This document shows positions 1-7,835 of a stretch of DNA of 40,630 bases, one piece after another; position 1 is the stretch's first letter, and each line of letters starts with the position of its first letter. Position numbers and translations under genes: made by a program. The notes under the pieces were generated by a model. It had not been told where the DNA came from. It made no database searches and saw nothing but the letters and a program-made list of their open reading frames with translations. Source of the DNA: Flavobacteriaceae bacterium PS02337 (GTDB taxonomy: Bacteria > Bacteroidota > Bacteroidia > Flavobacteriales > Flavobacteriaceae); the NCBI GenBank assembly GCA_029959285.1, contig JASCOE010000023.1, positions 1 through 40,630 of the forward strand, read 5' to 3'.

Positions 1-57
1 GTAACTTAATCGTACTGCTGATGATTTAAACTCAGCACTGTAAACTCGTTTTTTCAT
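1..57 (-). CDS. IS3-family transposase OrfA, N-terminal fragment (left edge)
   Basis: From the ATG at 57 the minus strand encodes MKKRVYSAEFKSSAVRLSY before the window ends. This resembles the start of the OrfA at 39544, which has the same charged opening, a K-A/S-V-x-L-S-Y pattern and the beginning of a helix-turn-helix. OrfA proteins of this family bind the terminal inverted repeats. Only 19 residues are visible, so the family call rests on the similarity to the neighbouring IS and on the position just inside an IS end. The identical fragment starts at 40573. Confidence 0.6.
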   Translation of the reverse strand, partial: MKKRVYSAEFKSSAVRLSY

Positions 58-125
58 AATTCTAAGATATTTATTTTTATTTAAACAGTCTTAAAATTTA
101 TGTCCCAGTAAATGTAGCAACTCCA
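1..125 (-). mobile_element. IS-B copy 1, left end (partial, IS3-type)
   Basis: These 125 bases are an exact reverse complement of 40505-40629, so the same element begins at both window edges. The element's end is placed at 125 because the identity stops there and, read on the minus strand, the sequence begins TGGAGTTGCTACA, with the TG typical of IS3-family termini. Read leftward it holds about 68 bases of leader and then the first codons of a transposase. The rest lies outside the window. It is inserted in a Crp/Fnr-type gene (126-216). Confidence 0.8.
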
Positions 126-216
126 GAGGATCATTTTCGTAAAATATGATACAGTTTTTGGGTGTTTTTTTTGCAACAGCGCCCCAAGTGAATAGCAAAT
201 CTGTATCAATATCCAT
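126..216 (-). pseudogene. Crp/Fnr-family regulator, N-terminal remnant cut by IS-B
   Basis: Read leftward from the ATG at 216 the frame gives MDIDTDLLFTWGAVAKKTPK followed by NCIIFYENDP. This is the usual opening of Bacteroidetes Crp/Fnr regulators, leading into the cyclic-nucleotide-binding-like beta barrel. At 125 the reading frame runs into IS-B and ends 11 codons later at a TAA (93-91). The barrel, dimer helix and DNA-binding domain are missing. It has none of the N-terminal cysteines of the Fnr-like protein at 2241, so it was probably a different sensor, perhaps of heme/NO type (inference). It was probably inactivated by the insertion. Only 30 residues remain, so the family call is moderate. 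Confidence 0.6.
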
Positions 217-485
217 TTTTTCTAAAGTTATATGTATTTATAAATGATGCGAAATATTTCATCGCTTGAAGACAGCGCCTGCGGTTATTATTGATTTTCA
301 TGAAAGCGGAGGTATATGTTTTAAGCAAAGAAAAGAAATCAGGTATAAAAAAAACATGATAAATATTAGGTTTTGAAAGTTTTGTTGAAGCTAGAATAGG
401 TGTTAAATTAAAGATTTATAAAAAGATATTTTTAATTTAAACTGGTAGCTAATCTTTTGGAAGTCATTGTGTAATCTGAAGTGTT
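217..485. other. Intergenic region upstream of hemN
   Basis: There is no convincing gene here. The stretch holds the promoter side of the interrupted Crp-type gene on the minus strand and AT-rich leader. The only structure I noted is a short palindrome GAAATATTTC at 251-260, inside a longer imperfect one (GATG...CATC). The hemN control region follows at 486. Confidence 0.5.
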
Positions 486-529
486 ATGATATTTATCATA
501 TTACAAAAGCAGTATACTTCGGATATTTG
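486..529 (+). promoter_or_regulatory. Fnr/Crp-type box and -7 element of hemN
   Basis: The 14-base palindrome ATGATATTTATCAT spans 486-499 (centre 492.5), and flanking bases extend it to TATGATA/TATCATA. A GATATTTG at 522-529 matches the Bacteroidetes -7 consensus TAnnTTTG except at the first base. The two centres are 33 bp apart, which places the palindrome near -41.5 from a start site around 534. The same spacing occurs at nirK and narK. This is the expected position for a class II activator. Confidence 0.7.
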
Positions 530-621
530 TAATGCATTAGAATGGTAATAGCTAAAAAGATTCATTTCAATATTAAAAAAAGTTCTATTTCATTTTCTTC
601 CTAATTTCTAAAATTAAAATT

Positions 622-1986
622 ATGTCAAAGTCTTTAATTCAAAAATATAATGTTCCAGGTCCCAGATATACCAGTTATCCAACTGTTCCGTACTGGAATG
701 AAATACTTTTTTCAATAGAGGAATGGAAGAATTCTTTACAAAAATCATTTTTGGAGAGCAATTCACAAAATGGGATCAGCCTATATATTCATTTGCCTTT
801 TTGTGAAAGTTTGTGCACCTTTTGCGGATGCAACAAACGAATTACTAAAAATCATTCAGTAGAAGAAAAATATATCATCGCTGTTTTAAAAGAATGGAGT
901 ATTTACTGTGGACTGTCTTCTGAAAGACCAATCATAAAAGAAATTCATCTGGGAGGTGGAACTCCGACTTTTTTCTCATCAGAAAATTTAGAAAATCTTA
1001 TAAACGGTATTTTTAGGTTAGCTGATAAAGCTGAAAATCATGAGTTCAGTTTTGAAGGCCATCCCAACAATACGACTTATGAGCAGCTTAAAAAATTATA
1101 TAATTTAGGATTTCGCAGAGTAAGTTTTGGCGTTCAGGACTACGCGGAAAAAGTCCAGAAAGCCATTCACAGAATTCAGCCATTTCACAATGTGGCAAAA
1201 GTAACTTTTTGGGCAAAAGAAATTGGTTATACCTCAATAGGACACGATATTATTTTTGGATTGCCTTTTCAAACAATTGAAAACATTGTGGACACCATCG
1301 AAAAAACAAATTCTTTAAAACCAGATCGATTGGCTTTTTACAGCTATGCGCATACGCCCTGGATCAAAGGAAATGGACAACGTGGATTCAATGAGGCAGA
1401 TCTTCCAAAAGATGTAGAAAAAAGAAAATTATATGAGACAGGAAAAAACCTGCTTTCTCAAAACGGATATCACGAAATTGGGATGGATCACTTTGCTTTA
1501 GCTTCGGATAGTTTATATAAGGCTGGTCATACTGGGGAATTGCATCGCAATTTTATGGGATATAGCTCGTCAAAAACCCAGTTAATGATTGGATTGGGAG
1601 TTTCAGCTATCAGTGATAGTTGGTACAGTTTTGCTCAAAATACAAAGAGATTGGAAGAATATTATCAACTATTGGAATCCGACCAACTTCCTGTTGTGAA
1701 AGGGCATATACTTGACAAGGAGGATTTAATTATTCGCAAACATATTCTCAATTTAACCTGTCAATTTGAAACTACGTGGGATGATAAAGCCTTTTATTTT
1801 GACGAATTACCAAGTGTTTTGTCCGATTTAAAGGAAATGGTAAATGATAATCTGGTAACTATTGAAGAAAACAAAATTCAAATCACAGATGCAGGCAGAC
1901 CTTTTGTTCGTAATATTTGTATGGCTTTCGATTTGCATTTGAAAAGAAAATCTCCCGAAACTAATCTTTTTTCAATGACAGTCTAA
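622..1986 (+). CDS. hemN: Oxygen-independent coproporphyrinogen III dehydrogenase (radical SAM)
   Basis: HemN oxidatively decarboxylates coproporphyrinogen III to protoporphyrinogen IX without oxygen, so heme can be made under anaerobic conditions. The 454-residue length is normal for the family. The radical-SAM cluster motif is at C61, C65 and C68, followed by C70, in HLPFCESLCTFCGC, and the SAM-binding GGGTP is at 111-115. The N-terminal PGPRYTSYPT is the HemN signature that separates it from HemW-like proteins. It starts at an ATG about 88 bases downstream of the predicted transcription start and stands alone, just upstream of an Fnr-like regulator. Its Fnr-type box ties it to the nitrite and nitrate reductase genes, which need heme. 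Confidence 0.95.
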   Translation: MSKSLIQKYNVPGPRYTSYPTVPYWNEILFSIEEWKNSLQKSFLESNSQNGISLYIHLPFCESLCTFCGCNKRITKNHSVEEKYIIAVLKEWSIYCGLSSERPIIKEIHLGGGTPTFFSSENLENLINGIFRLADKAENHEFSFEGHPNNTTYEQLKKLYNLGFRRVSFGVQDYAEKVQKAIHRIQPFHNVAKVTFWAKEIGYTSIGHDIIFGLPFQTIENIVDTIEKTNSLKPDRLAFYSYAHTPWIKGNGQRGFNEADLPKDVEKRKLYETGKNLLSQNGYHEIGMDHFALASDSLYKAGHTGELHRNFMGYSSSKTQLMIGLGVSAISDSWYSFAQNTKRLEEYYQLLESDQLPVVKGHILDKEDLIIRKHILNLTCQFETTWDDKAFYFDELPSVLSDLKEMVNDNLVTIEENKIQITDAGRPFVRNICMAFDLHLKRKSPETNLFSMTV

Positions 1987-2190
1987 ACGATTAATGGAAT
2001 TCCTTGCACAAATTGACTCATATTCTGAAATTTTCTAGGTATACTAATTATCAAACATGATATCCTGGCAAGATTGATGTGGTTTACTACTTCCGATTTA
2101 AATTGAGATCGATATGCCAGTTAGCCATTGTATCAATGTTTAAAAAATAAATTTGCTGGTAAAGAAAATTATTCAAATGATTTTCAAGTA

Positions 2191-2225
2191 TTGTAGTGTA
2201 ATAACTCTAATTTATTCTACTTTTG
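2191..2225 (+). promoter_or_regulatory. Promoter of the Fnr-like gene
   Basis: TACTTTTG at 2218-2225 is a perfect match to TAnnTTTG. A TTG at 2191-2193 could serve as the -33 element, although the 24-base spacing is slightly long. Transcription would begin around 2229-2232, which argues against starts upstream of the ATG at 2241. I see no ATGA-N6-TCAT box here, so autoregulation by the same motif is not evident. Confidence 0.55.
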
Positions 2226-2240
2226 CAGCAAAAAATTACT

Positions 2241-2921
2241 ATGAATAAATGCGATCAATGTATTGTAAGACAGCTTAGTGCATTGAAAGCACTAAACAAA
2301 GAGCAAATCATACAATTGGCAAATAGTAAAAGCACTCAGGTAATTAAAAAAGGGGAGGCTATAATAGAGGAAGGAGAAGTAATTAATGGGGTTTTCTGTA
2401 TCAAAGATGGCATTGGAAAGCTTTCTAAATTAAGTGCCAATGGAAGGGACCAGATTGTTAAACTTGTTAAGGCGGGTGAACTTTTAGGTCAACGTTCAAT
2501 GATCAGCAATGAACCTGCAAACTTGTCGGCTACAGCAATTGCTGATATGGAAGTTTGTTTTATTCCAAAATCTGAGATTATTCATTTCTTTAATAATAAC
2601 AATCAGTTTTCAATGAACTTAATGCAGTCAGTTTGTGATGATTTGAAACATGCGGATGAGCATACTGTGGATATGGTCCAGAAGACTGTTAAGGAAAGAC
2701 TGGCTGAAAAGTTATTATATCTTAGTGACACTTTTGGTGTAAATGCTGATCAATCCTTAAAAGTGCAATTATCAAGAGAGGAATTGGCCGGAATGATCGG
2801 TACAGCCACCGAGAGTTGCATCCGATTGCTTTCTGAGTTTAAAAAATCAGGGCTGATCGAATTAAAAGGAAAGCTGATTTTTTTAAAGGATATTAAGGGA
2901 TTAAAAAAAGAAGCCAGCTAA
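2241..2921 (+). CDS. Crp/Fnr-family transcriptional regulator (Fnr-like)
   Basis: This is a 226-residue regulator with a cyclic-nucleotide-binding-like barrel (about 25-125), a dimerisation helix (about 125-150) and a winged helix-turn-helix (about 150-220). N-terminal cysteines C4 and C7, plus C53 and C106, could hold an oxygen-sensing cluster, but the spacing differs from E. coli Fnr, so the sensing mode is uncertain. The recognition helix around 184-202 keeps the core E191 and R195, while the position equivalent to Fnr S212 is I194. A TTG at 2223 in the same frame is unlikely as the start, because it falls inside the promoter and the ATG at 2241 gives the normal N-terminus MNKCDQC. It is the best candidate in the window for binding the ATGAY-N4-ATCAT boxes (inference). 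Confidence 0.88.
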   Translation: MNKCDQCIVRQLSALKALNKEQIIQLANSKSTQVIKKGEAIIEEGEVINGVFCIKDGIGKLSKLSANGRDQIVKLVKAGELLGQRSMISNEPANLSATAIADMEVCFIPKSEIIHFFNNNNQFSMNLMQSVCDDLKHADEHTVDMVQKTVKERLAEKLLYLSDTFGVNADQSLKVQLSREELAGMIGTATESCIRLLSEFKKSGLIELKGKLIFLKDIKGLKKEAS

Positions 2922-2926
2922 CATCA

Positions 2927-3856
2927 TCATTTGGATAATTCCAGCATTCTTTCAATAGGAACAAACGCTTTTTTCATTATATCAGCAGGAACTTTAATTT
3001 CAGGCGTTTCATTAAGCAAACAGTCGTATAATTTTTGTAACGTATTTACTTTCATGTAGCCACATTGGCTGCAGGCACAAGTGTTGTCTTCGTTTGAAGG
3101 TGCCGGTATCAATATTTTATCAGGAACTTCCAGTTTCATTTTATGAAGAATTCCCACTTCTGTAGCCACAATAAATTTGGTGCCCGGATTGGTTTTAACA
3201 TATTCAATCATTCCTGCTGTCGAACCAATATAGCTGGCTGTTTTTAAAATATGGGTTTCAGATTCAGGATGGGCAATAATTTGCGCATCTGGATTTTGTT
3301 TGTACAATTCAATTAATTTATCAAATGAAAATGCTTCATGAACCACACATGCACCGTCCCAAAGCAACATTTCCCTGCCTGTTTGTTCCATTACATATTT
3401 TCCCAAATTTTTATCGGGAGCAAAAATAATGGGTTTGTCTTTTGGTATAGAATTGACGATTTTAACGGCATTAGAAGAAGTTACCACAATGTCAGTTAAA
3501 GCTTTAACCTCTGCAGAACAATTCACATATGTAATAACAATGTGGTCTGGATGGGCTTGGGTAAATTGTTGAAATAAATTGGCGGGACAAGAGTCAGCCA
3601 ACGAGCAGCCTGCATTCAAATCAGGAAGAATAACTTTTTTACCTGGATTTAAAATTTTTGCAGTCTCAGCCATAAAATGTACTCCTGCAAAAACAATTAT
3701 ATCAGCATTCACCTGCATTGCTTCTTGTGATAATCCCAGGCTGTCAGCCACATAATCTGAAACATCCTGAATATCGGATTCCTGATAGTAATGTGCCAGA
3801 ATAACTGCATTCTTCTCTTTTTTTAGTTTCAGTATTCGCTCTTTAAGGTTTTTCAT
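2927..3856 (-). CDS. nadA: Quinolinate synthase
   Basis: NadA condenses iminoaspartate with dihydroxyacetone phosphate to quinolinate in NAD synthesis, using an oxygen-sensitive [4Fe-4S] cluster. At 309 residues it has the normal length. It shows HYYQ at 22-25, the family signature [23 protein letters not shown], and HPE at 196-198. Likely cluster ligands are C84, C170 and one of the cysteines in CACSQC (260-265). The gene faces the Fnr-like gene with only 5 bases between stops. nadB and nadC are not in the window. A 24-base perfect palindrome lies 22 bases upstream of the start codon. Whether it is co-regulated with the anaerobic genes is not shown by the sequence. Confidence 0.95.
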   Translation of the reverse strand: MKNLKERILKLKKEKNAVILAHYYQESDIQDVSDYVADSLGLSQEAMQVNADIIVFAGVHFMAETAKILNPGKKVILPDLNAGCSLADSCPANLFQQFTQAHPDHIVITYVNCSAEVKALTDIVVTSSNAVKIVNSIPKDKPIIFAPDKNLGKYVMEQTGREMLLWDGACVVHEAFSFDKLIELYKQNPDAQIIAHPESETHILKTASYIGSTAGMIEYVKTNPGTKFIVATEVGILHKMKLEVPDKILIPAPSNEDNTCACSQCGYMKVNTLQKLYDCLLNETPEIKVPADIMKKAFVPIERMLELSK

Positions 3857-3878
3857 TATTAAATTATTTTTAATTATT

Positions 3879-3902
3879 CTCTTTTGTTTTAAAACAAAAG
3901 AG
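3879..3902. promoter_or_regulatory. 24-bp perfect palindrome upstream of nadA
   Basis: The two 12-base arms (CTCTTTTGTTTT and its exact complement) abut with no loop, ending 22 bases before the nadA start and about 110 bases after the Rrf2 stop. With no loop, and no T-run after it in the nadA/Rrf2 direction, it looks more like a protein operator than a terminator. The Rrf2-type regulator encoded next door is an obvious candidate binder (inference). Confidence 0.5.
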
Positions 3903-4013
3903 TTGATGCTGATACTTATGTTGGGTTTTTAAAATCGGTAAGTTTTTTGAAAATTAAGTTTTGTTCGTTTTTCGGAAATCCAATCAAACAAAGCTTTCAT
4001 TATGACACTAAAA

Positions 4014-4448
4014 TTAATACCTAAGGAAGGTGTCTCCCGATTTAATACCCAAAGCCAATTCTTCCAGATTTGTATTTTCAAGCGTGAAAACCAAATCATT
4101 GCGAATAGATATAAATTTATCGTGCATCGGACAAGGATGGTCTTCAGAACAATTACTTAATCCTAATGCGCAACCGGTCAAAATGCGATCGCCATCCAAA
4201 GAATTAACTATTTGCGCTAATGTAATTTCTTTCATATTCTCTTTGGAAATTTCAAAACCACCGCCCACTCCTTTTATAGATTTAATAATATTGTCTCTCG
4301 ATAGGATTTGAAGAATTTTGGCTGTAAAAGCCTCCGGAGAATCGATTTTTTTGGCAATTTCTTTCAAGCCGATGCGATTGTCCTGATAGGATTGAAAAGC
4401 AATAAAAATAGCTGCACGAATGCCATATTCACATGTTTTAGAGAACAT
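4014..4448 (-). CDS. Rrf2-family regulator (NsrR-like, Fe-S sensing)
   Basis: This is a 144-residue winged-helix protein of the Rrf2 family. It opens MFSKTCEYGIRA, and residues 25-70 form the helix-turn-helix and wing (KGVGGGFEIS). Three cysteines, C93, C100 and C106, sit in the place where NsrR and IscR bind an Fe-S cluster. The spacing is C-x6-C-x5-C, close to but not identical with IscR (x5, x5). Context favours an NO sensor like NsrR: it is the last gene of a run with ric, a hemerythrin and a heme-copper-like protein, 33 bases after the CopD-like gene. An iron or Fe-S sensor is the alternative. Its operator is unknown. Confidence 0.85.
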   Translation of the reverse strand: MFSKTCEYGIRAAIFIAFQSYQDNRIGLKEIAKKIDSPEAFTAKILQILSRDNIIKSIKGVGGGFEISKENMKEITLAQIVNSLDGDRILTGCALGLSNCSEDHPCPMHDKFISIRNDLVFTLENTNLEELALGIKSGDTFLRY

Positions 4449-4481
4449 AATCTTTTTTTTGTAATGTATAAATCATATAAA

Positions 4482-4931
4482 TCAAAGCCCGCCATAACGC
4501 ACAAAAGATCCAAAAACAACCATCAAAACCCCAATTATGGTAACCAATAGAATATGAAAGGTCATTTCAGGTAACTTCTCAGCATTTTTTTCAAGTTTTG
4601 GCAGCACTCTAAATTGAGCACTCAAAGCAAAAAGAACCGTCAATAATAAAAGAGCTAATTTTGTTGAAACAACTTTTTCTATAGGTGTCTCGAACTGAAA
4701 CCAATATTCGATGCTAACACCATATTTATAGGCCATTAAAATTCCGGTAATGACCAGCAAAACCAGAGCAGTCATGCCAACAGGTTCATACTTTCTTTCA
4801 TACTCGAGAATTATATTCTGATTTTTTTCTTTTAATGCTTGTGGCAAAAAACCAAAGACAAGCAACAAATGACCACCAACCCAAATGGTGGCGCTCAAAA
4901 GATGGATGATTAACAATAAATGGTGGCTCAT
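4482..4931 (-). CDS. CopD-like four-helix membrane protein
   Basis: A 149-residue protein with four predicted membrane helices. The first carries HLLSATIWVGGH (H10, H21), the typical pattern of CopD-domain/SRPBCC-free 'copper resistance D' proteins and of heme-binding four-helix proteins. Its start overlaps the stop of the upstream membrane gene by four bases (ATGA), so the two are translationally coupled and probably form a complex. Neighbours act on NO or denitrification, so a role in heme or copper handling for that pathway is likelier than copper resistance (inference). The family name is moderately sure and the function is not known. Confidence 0.7.
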   Translation of the reverse strand: MSHHLLLIIHLLSATIWVGGHLLLVFGFLPQALKEKNQNIILEYERKYEPVGMTALVLLVITGILMAYKYGVSIEYWFQFETPIEKVVSTKLALLLLTVLFALSAQFRVLPKLEKNAEKLPEMTFHILLVTIIGVLMVVFGSFVRYGGL

Positions 4932-6139
4932 ATAGTTTTAGGTTTTAGTTTCACAATTTTAACAGATAGCATTATAAGGCCTGCTGGCATAAAAATACTG
5001 GATAAGAATAGATTTTGATAATAATTCGGTAAACTACCTTTACCCAAGAAAAACCAAATGCCCTGAAGAAACAAAAGAATTTCAGTTGTAAAAAATCCGA
5101 ATAAAAAAATTGCGACTCCCCATGTTTGAATACGGTTTCTCGAATTTAAAAAATCATTTTGTAATGCAAATCCAAACAGGAAACCTGTAATAATTCCCAA
5201 CATGGTCAAGTGAATGTATCCAATGACAAAATTACGAATCTGATGGGATACATGTGCCAATTCCGGAAACAAAACCACCAGTTGAATAACGACTTTTAAA
5301 GCCAATGAAAACAAAGCAAAACCATAAACTATTTTTGTGATCGTTGGTAAAACAGCAAAAAAGGATTGAAACTGCGGGCGGATAAATTGTATAAATAGTA
5401 CCGCAGCATATAGCTGAAGCATTACTCCAAGAGCATTTAACCAATAAAAAACCGGGTTAGGCAAATACCAACTTACTGGCAAAGCCAATGTTAAAAAAGT
5501 AGAAGCAACAAATAAATTATAAAATATCCTGAATTTTTTAGCTTCAATAATAAGTTTTGCCTGTTTGAAAAACAAAGCAAAAATGGCAAACAGGAACCAA
5601 CCATTAAATTGAAAATGAAGAAAAAACTGAATCGCAATTTGATAAAAAGCGCTTGCTTTACCTAACAATGAAACTGCAGGACCCAGGCACCAGACACCCA
5701 AAGTAGAAAAAATCATGAAAAACAAAGCCGCACGAAGCAGCTTTTTTTCAGCCAGAGTTGTTGGATTGGCATTCTTTATAATTAAATAACAAAAATAGTA
5801 GCTGCAAAAAATATGCAAAGTCGAAAAAAGAATAGAAACAAAAGCATATCCTTGAGCAGGAAAATCAATCATCATTCCGACTACAGCCAGTTCTGTTGTC
5901 CAAAATAATTGGTTGTAGATGGGTTTTTGCTGTTTTTCTTTTGGAACAAAAAAATGAAAAATCAAACAGTACAACATCATATAGACCCAGCCTAACATCG
6001 CCACGTGTGAATGGCCGTGCATTAAAAACTGAAAATTGACTCCGGCGATCGGTGCAACATACATCCACCGCAGCAACAGTCCCATCAGTGAAGCGATGAA
6101 AAAATTAGAAAAAGTACAGAGTAACCAACTCTTCTTCAT
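4928..6139 (-). CDS. Heme-copper-oxidase-like / NnrS-like multi-pass membrane protein
   Basis: A protein of about 403 residues that is almost entirely membrane helices (roughly 12). Histidines fall where heme-copper proteins bind metals: HGHSHVAMLGW (H41, H43, H45) early on, LHFQFNGW (H174) in the middle, and YIHLTMLG (H309) late. This recalls the subunit I fold of cbb3 oxidases and NorB, and NnrS, a heme- and copper-containing membrane protein linked to NO stress, but it is shorter than true oxidase subunits and I could not match it firmly to either. It is coupled to the CopD-like gene and sits in a run with ric and a hemerythrin. A role in NO metabolism is inferred from that context only. 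Confidence 0.6.
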   Translation of the reverse strand: MKKSWLLCTFSNFFIASLMGLLLRWMYVAPIAGVNFQFLMHGHSHVAMLGWVYMMLYCLIFHFFVPKEKQQKPIYNQLFWTTELAVVGMMIDFPAQGYAFVSILFSTLHIFCSYYFCYLIIKNANPTTLAEKKLLRAALFFMIFSTLGVWCLGPAVSLLGKASAFYQIAIQFFLHFQFNGWFLFAIFALFFKQAKLIIEAKKFRIFYNLFVASTFLTLALPVSWYLPNPVFYWLNALGVMLQLYAAVLFIQFIRPQFQSFFAVLPTITKIVYGFALFSLALKVVIQLVVLFPELAHVSHQIRNFVIGYIHLTMLGIITGFLFGFALQNDFLNSRNRIQTWGVAIFLFGFFTTEILLFLQGIWFFLGKGSLPNYYQNLFLSSIFMPAGLIMLSVKIVKLKPKTI

Positions 6140-6187
6140 GATTTTATAAAGGATTTAATTCTTGATGCTTAAAAGTGTGTTCATGCT

Positions 6188-6634
6188 TTAAATGAAAAAA
6201 AGCTTATATTGCTCTAAATGAGCCAGGATCTCTTTTTTAATTTCAGCTTTATTGGAATCCTCAAGATTATCAATTTTTAATTTTAACGGAATCAAATAGT
6301 TGTGTAACTGATTGTGAGCTTCACCTTTCATTGTACATTTTTTAAAAATCATGGCAAACTCAGATTTCAGTTTCTCTTTCAAAATCAATGCGCTTTCTTC
6401 TTCGCCTGATTCCAGAATTATTTTTTGTAAAGTAGTAATCCCTTCAGTAGTTTCTGGGTTGGCTTCCCATAATTGTCCTTTGTTCAGGCTCACTTCCGCG
6501 GCTGTTTCGGTATTTTTTTCCGAAACTGAATTTATTTCATTTGCTTCTTTAGATGTTTGATCTTCTTTGTTTTTTTGGCATGATCCGATAGATACAATGG
6601 CCAATAAAAATAATACTAGTTTTATTTTTTTCAT
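6188..6634 (-). CDS. Small lipoprotein of unknown function
   Basis: The protein from the ATG at 6634 has 148 residues. It begins with a lipoprotein signal, MKKIKLVLFLLAIVSIGSC, with the lipidated cysteine at C19, then a low-complexity acidic linker and a helical C-terminal domain with the striking motif FKKCTMKGEAHNQLHNYLIP. The C, M and two H residues in that motif could bind metal or heme, but I do not recognise the family. A longer frame starting at 6655 would overlap the hemerythrin stop and place seven residues before the signal peptide, so the later start is preferred. It lies between the hemerythrin and the heme-copper-like protein, in the same operon. Confidence 0.65.
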   Translation of the reverse strand: MKKIKLVLFLLAIVSIGSCQKNKEDQTSKEANEINSVSEKNTETAAEVSLNKGQLWEANPETTEGITTLQKIILESGEEESALILKEKLKSEFAMIFKKCTMKGEAHNQLHNYLIPLKLKIDNLEDSNKAEIKKEILAHLEQYKLFFI

Positions 6635-6645
6635 TTTGTTAAATT

Positions 6646-7110
6646 TTAGCTCCAAAAATCAGCATCTTCATTTTCTATAAAAGCTTCCTTTGAATGTATT
6701 TCTTCTATTTTTTTTAATTGTTCTTTTGTGGCTGCTTTTTGAATTTCAGCAAATAAAACACGCTCTTCAAAACGGATATGAGAGTCTAACTCTTTTTCGA
6801 TTCTTTTTAAATTTATTTCCAGATCTGAAGTACTTTCAAATAATTCGTTTAACGTTCTGTGTTCTTTCAAAGCCTGCTCAATGAGCGCGTTATCTGCTTC
6901 TAAGATCGTGAAAACGTATTTTTCCTCCAGCTCAAAATGCGTCTTTAAATAAATTTCATAAAACCAATCGACGTATTTTTTGATGCGCTGCAGGTCAATA
7001 TTTTTCGCCATTCCAGTTTTAATTTTCCAGCAAAGCAGCAGACCATGATGGTGGTCGTGGCTTAAAGGCCTTAATTCCGGAGCTCTTTTGATGGGAGTAG
7101 TTGATTTCAT
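6646..7110 (-). CDS. Hemerythrin-like domain protein
   Basis: A 154-residue four-helix protein with the di-iron ligand pattern of hemerythrins: H18 and the HDHHH cluster (18-22), H58 with E62 (HFELEE), H84, and H111 with E115 (HIRFEERVLF). Such proteins bind O2 or NO, or act in iron handling. The ends of the protein are not extended, so it is a single-domain cytoplasmic form. It follows nrdG by 35 bases and precedes the lipoprotein by 11, inside the ric-to-Rrf2 run. NO binding or Fe-S protection is likely from context but not proven. Confidence 0.85.
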   Translation of the reverse strand: MKSTTPIKRAPELRPLSHDHHHGLLLCWKIKTGMAKNIDLQRIKKYVDWFYEIYLKTHFELEEKYVFTILEADNALIEQALKEHRTLNELFESTSDLEINLKRIEKELDSHIRFEERVLFAEIQKAATKEQLKKIEEIHSKEAFIENEDADFWS

Positions 7111-7145
7111 TTGCTTAAAATTGATTGATTTAAAAAAATAAATTA

Positions 7146-7835
7146 CTATCCTCTAAAATGAATTTTAATTTTCTCTGTACCAATATTTTGGTTTTCCAAT
7201 TCTTTAAAAGAATGCCCAAGTTTTTCTATTGTCGAGGATCCATTAATAAAATGCTGAATGTAATAATTTCCTGAATATCCCAAATTTTCCAGAAAAAACA
7301 CCATTTCCTGAATATCTCTTTTGTTTAATAAATCAGAGTGCACTGTTGTACGAACTTCAAAAGGTACTGTATGATGAAGCAATAAAAGTAATGATTTTGC
7401 AAAGGGAATGAAAAGTTTTGATTGGGTTATCTTTGCAAATTTCGCAGGCATTGCTTTAAAATCAAGTGCTACATAATTAATGAGTTCTTTTTGAATCAGT
7501 TCTTCCAATATGTCCGGCCGTGATCCATTGGTGTCAATTTTGATCAAAAAACCCATTTTTTTGACTTCTTTAATAAACGAAACAGCCTTTTTATGTAACA
7601 GACATTCACCTCCGCTAAAAACTACGGCGTCCAATAGATTAACCCTGCTTTTGAGGAATTGAAGTGCTTTATCAAAAGTAATACGTCCTTTTCCGTATAC
7701 AATTTCTGGATTATAGCAATACAAACACCGCATATTACAGCCTGCAAACCAAAAAATGCAAGCTGATTGGTGCGGATAATCTAATAAAGTAAACGGTGTA
7801 ATACTGTAAATAGGGGCACTAACATTTTGCTTCAT
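7146..7835 (-). CDS. nrdG: Anaerobic ribonucleotide reductase activating protein (radical SAM)
   Basis: NrdG uses SAM and a [4Fe-4S] cluster to place the glycyl radical on NrdD. The cluster motif is CNMRCLYC and the SAM motif SGGE follows. From the ATG at 7835 the protein has 229 residues, starting MKQNVSAPIYS. A GTG at 7862 would add nine residues, but it lies inside the glycyl-radical ORF and the typical NrdG N-terminus (PIYSITPFTLLDYP) comes after the ATG. The start overlaps the end of the 54-residue glycyl-radical ORF by 17 bases, which suggests coupled translation of the radical carrier and its activase. The C-terminal half is longer than in E. coli NrdG, as in the NrdG2 or pyruvate-formate-lyase-activase-like type. 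Confidence 0.9.
   Translation of the reverse strand: MKQNVSAPIYSITPFTLLDYPHQSACIFWFAGCNMRCLYCYNPEIVYGKGRITFDKALQFLKSRVNLLDAVVFSGGECLLHKKAVSFIKEVKKMGFLIKIDTNGSRPDILEELIQKELINYVALDFKAMPAKFAKITQSKLFIPFAKSLLLLLHHTVPFEVRTTVHSDLLNKRDIQEMVFFLENLGYSGNYYIQHFINGSSTIEKLGHSFKELENQNIGTEKIKIHFRG

Noticed and set aside
251-260. GAAATATTTC palindrome as an operator
   Set aside because: Short and A/T-rich, with no second copy found at another promoter in the window.
2223-2240. TTG start giving a longer Fnr-like protein
   Set aside because: It overlaps the -7 promoter element, and the normal N-terminus begins at 2241.
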